Shown here: piece after piece, positions 61,001 to 64,000 of the stretch
Layout of the letters: each line of letters opens with the position of its first letter
How positions within the stretch are numbered: the first letter of the stretch is position 1
NCBI GenBank assembly: GCA_021442155.1
Contig: CM038216.1
Span: 87,144,945-87,208,944, forward strand
Direction of reading: 5' to 3'
Length of the DNA stretch: 64,000 nt
DNA from: Cymbidium sinense
Lineage: Eukaryota; Streptophyta; Magnoliopsida; Asparagales; Orchidaceae
Position numbers and translations under genes: made by a program
The notes under the pieces: generated by a model
Seen by the model: the letters and a program-made list of their open reading frames with translations, nothing else
What the model was told of the DNA's origin: nothing
The model's database searches: none

Positions 61001-64000
61001 GGAAAAGAAAGAATGCAAAAGTTGGTGTTAGTTGATTTATTTTTGTTTATGCAATTTATATGTGCAAGCATAGATATCCTTCTTAAGAGATAGTATAGGA
61101 ATGAATAGCATATAGAATTAGGCAAGTGTTAGGTTCTTTTCAAATGAACCATACCAAATCTATTCAAAACTATACTAAAAAAGAAGAGAAGGAAGACCTA
61201 CATTAAGCGCATCTTTGTTTTTTACTCACATGCAAACTTATAATTAAGATATAAGTAACACACTATAAGTTTTGATAATTTATTCATATATTTTGAAAAT
61301 AATTTGAATTTAATAGCGATAATAGTCACTCATTTTTTTTTACTTTTATCAAAACATGCAATTTTGACATAAAGGAAATATTTTCATTTTAAATTTGATT
61401 TTGGAAAAGCATGGATGCATGAAACAACTTGACATACATATTTAACATATTGGGGAAGAACTAAAGTAATGAAATCATGTAAACACATTCACTTTAATTA
61501 TATCCTAAAGGCAATCTTATGAAATAAGAAATCTTAAAGTAAATCAAAGTTTATTTTGTATTATTTTTGTTTGAATTTGAATTTGACTTAATTTTGAAAA
61601 TGTGAGTTAAGTTTGCTATTTCTAACCCATTCCCACATGTGTTTGACATTTTTGTTTAATTTTTATAAGATTAGATTCATTTTAGATTTTGATTAGGTTA
61701 AGGCATGAATTAAACATGTTAATTAATCCTTATATATACCACCTTAGCATAGTTAACCAAATAATTATGGGCCAATGAGATGACATAAAAACTCACAATG
61801 AATTTAAATTTATAATGCACCTAGGAAGAAAAGGGCCTAATGCAATTTGGCTCATGATTAATGGTTAATTAAGCTAAGGGGTTTAACTTAAGTAATTTCA
61901 AAACACCCCTCACACATATGAGTTGAGTTTTGATTTCCTTAATGGATCTTAGACTCTTGAACACCTAAGAATCTACCCAAAGTAGATTAATTAAGTTCTG
62001 GAGGGTTTTATAATTTTAAAAAATTAATTAAGAGGGTAATTAATGAATTTTCCATTAATTAAGAGAAGATTAAGAGAGAAAAGGGGGTTTAGGGAATAGC
62101 TTAGGGGAAATGCCCCAAACTTATTCCCTAAACCTCCTATTCACTGAATCAGACCTTAATCAACTTCAATGAGGGATTAAAACATTAATCAAACCCTTAA
62201 TTATCCTTAATTACATAAAGGGGTAATTAGGAAATGAGTTAGAAAATCCCCAATTGAGCCACCAATAAATCCCAAAAAACTTAAGGGAGGCAGAAGTCAT
62301 CCCCCAAAATATACTCAAGAAGTTTGAGATTAATAAGTAGATTAATTAAGGAGTAATTAAAAAATTAAGATTTCTAATAAAATCTAAAATTAGAGAAATA
62401 TATAATTCAAAATCTATTAAAACCAATTTTACAATATTCTAGATTGAATTATCTTTTAGTGGCAATTTACCTTATTATTGTTTAATTTTTCTTTAGAGAG
62501 ATATGACTTTTTGAAGTTTATAGGATTAATTAGAATTAAATAAACACTAATTAATCCCTTAATCCATTCAAAGTGCCACGCAACAGCTAACTCGGATGCG
62601 CTTTCCATGCATCGAGCGCTGGTGGTAACTTAAACGTCACATCATAGCGCCGTGTCATGGCGGCGGTACGCGCTTTTGTATCCGTCGTTCGATCAAGGTT
62701 TGAAAAACTAGGATTTAATCTGAGGTCTTAAAGGATAAAATCTGATATAAAACATGTGTTTAATCTCGGTCGTCCATCCAAAATGTGTGGATGTATGGCC
62801 AGAGAATTATCCCTGCCAAAGCCTGTGATCCATGGGGACCATCCATGTTCTAGGCTTTGATCTGAGCTCGATTGAGTTCAGATTGGTATGAATCTTTGTA
62901 CACACCATCTAACCTTAATGGTAATCACATCTAATGGTTGAAATATCATGCCATTAAAATTTATTTCACAAAGGACCAACACACATTGAGTTTGTGATTG
63001 AAAAATGTCTAACCTCGCCGAAGGTGATCACTGAGGCTAGATTCCCTTGGAGGATCTTCTTCTGGTTGAGATGAAGCTATGGTAAAAGTTTTAGCTCTTA
63101 ATGTTAAGTGGATAGCTCTATGGACCAACCCCTCCTTAGCTTCCCTGTAGCTTTGATGGAATTAGATGTCCCCTTGCCTTTGGAACTTGAGAGAGAGCTT
63201 GGGCAAGCTCAACTTGGCCCTCTGGTGGAGTGTGCAAAGAGAATTTTGTTGAATTGGAGTGTAGTAGAAGTTTTCAAATCAATGGAGCTCCCCTATTTTC
63301 ACTTGAGGAAAACTGAGAATGGAAAATTCAAATTCCTTTTAGAGAGCATAAGATCACTCAAGAATGGTTCCTATGACTCTCTAACATTCAATCGAATTAG
63401 CCTTTATTAGAATTAGAGTGGATTAGGGGGAGTATAACTCCCCCTTAAGCAATTGGATAACCAAAGCTCTACTTATGGTTTTGATCCAGTTGACCTTAGG
63501 CATTAGGTTGTTTGGTCTGTTAGAAGCTTGCACATGGTCAGTTTGGGCTAGGAAGTGGAGTGGTAACCTCCCATGTGCTTCAAATTAAGTGGGAACATGA
63601 TTCCCATATGGAAAATTTGAGCCATGTGCTCGATTTTGGCCTTGGGTCAATTTGGGCTGACCTAAACCCATTGGGTTGGTGCACCACTGTCCATAGGGTC
63701 TACTTGATCTATTAGGAAAGTATTAAGTAGGTATGAAGAGGAATTGACCAAATTCCCCATTTGTTCTATGGACTAGGGGTAGAATGGTCATTTGGATGAT
63801 TTTTGAATTTGGATATGTTGGGCATGTTGAGAAAATAGGTTTGGACAAGTTTCATTATATTTGGAGTTCATTAGGTATGGTTTGGCTTATGTTGGCACAT
63901 TTAGGTCAAAATGGGTCAACTTGGGTCAAGTTGACCAATTGGTCAAACTGGGTCAAACTAAAGGTTGAGTGTTCATATGACCATTTAAAATGTTTTGGTG
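58085..64000 (-). repeat. Element 2 5' LTR (right copy), cut by the window end
   Basis: It starts TGTGTTGAAAAATATTC and parallels the left copy throughout: 58,200-59,100 with 38,870-39,740, 59,700-60,300 with 40,330-40,960, 61,800-62,300 with 42,420-42,900, and 63,900-64,000 with 44,210-44,315. It holds several segments that the left copy lacks, for example about 63,020-63,120. It lacks the long TA run. The U3 start is outside the window. Confidence 0.82.
63108..63410 (+). other. Unrecognised ORF within the right LTR, opposite to the element
   Basis: This 100-codon frame is the longer counterpart of 43,549-43,782. Both share LE(R/F)ERELGQA-LGPL, ECAKRI-LNWSVVEVFKSMEL and a final TFNRI. The left copy has lost part of the N-terminus. 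There is no known domain. It could be a captured fragment or a chance frame. Confidence 0.3.

Overview
This 64 kb window is plant nuclear DNA made almost wholly of repeats; I find no intact host gene. Arabidopsis-type telomere units (CCCTAAA), L1-clade LINEs with a DUF4283/zinc-knuckle ORF1 and a C-terminal RNase H, and long-LTR Ty3/gypsy elements of the Tat/Ogre type with two RNase H domains all point to an angiosperm. The species cannot be named. Every transposon ORF carries stops or frameshifts.

Bases 1 to about 24,130 are a telomere-derived zone. Blocks of near-canonical CCCTAAA alternate with long A/T-rich blocks built from CCTAAA and AATAAA variants. Embedded in it are two full-length members of one LINE family (LINE A, 601-9954; LINE B, about 11,041-19,970) and two 5'-truncated fragments of a glycine-rich protein transcript (about 21,171-21,395 and 23,426-23,815). 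All four lie sense on the + strand, and the three with visible 3' ends run through an A-tract directly into CCCTAAA units. This is the arrangement expected if retrotranscripts were primed at a telomere end with the distal side to the left, or if a LINE targets telomeric DNA. It is the most interesting signal in the window.

Bases 24,131-25,640 hold a junction and a diverged satellite of about 330 bp units. Bases 25,641-32,694 are a decayed Tat/Ogre-type element on the - strand (element 1): 3' noncoding region with about 415 bp tandem repeats, integrase, two RNase H domains, RT and a protease-side linker, cut off on the right. Bases 32,695-38,672 are LTR-derived sequence of the same family in the opposite orientation, with a 2.08 kb tandem duplication.

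From 38,673 past the window end lies a second, more complete - strand element (element 2). Its 3' LTR starts at 38,673. Integrase, archaeal-type RNase H, RNase H, RT, protease and gag follow rightward, then a long leader with a 75 bp tandem repeat, a primer-binding site at 58,059-58,076, and a 5' LTR from 58,085 that is still unfinished at 64,000. The LTRs exceed 5.6 kb. Element 2 inserted into the duplicated LTR block at 38,672, giving a nested history: element 1, then the inverted LTR block, then element 2.
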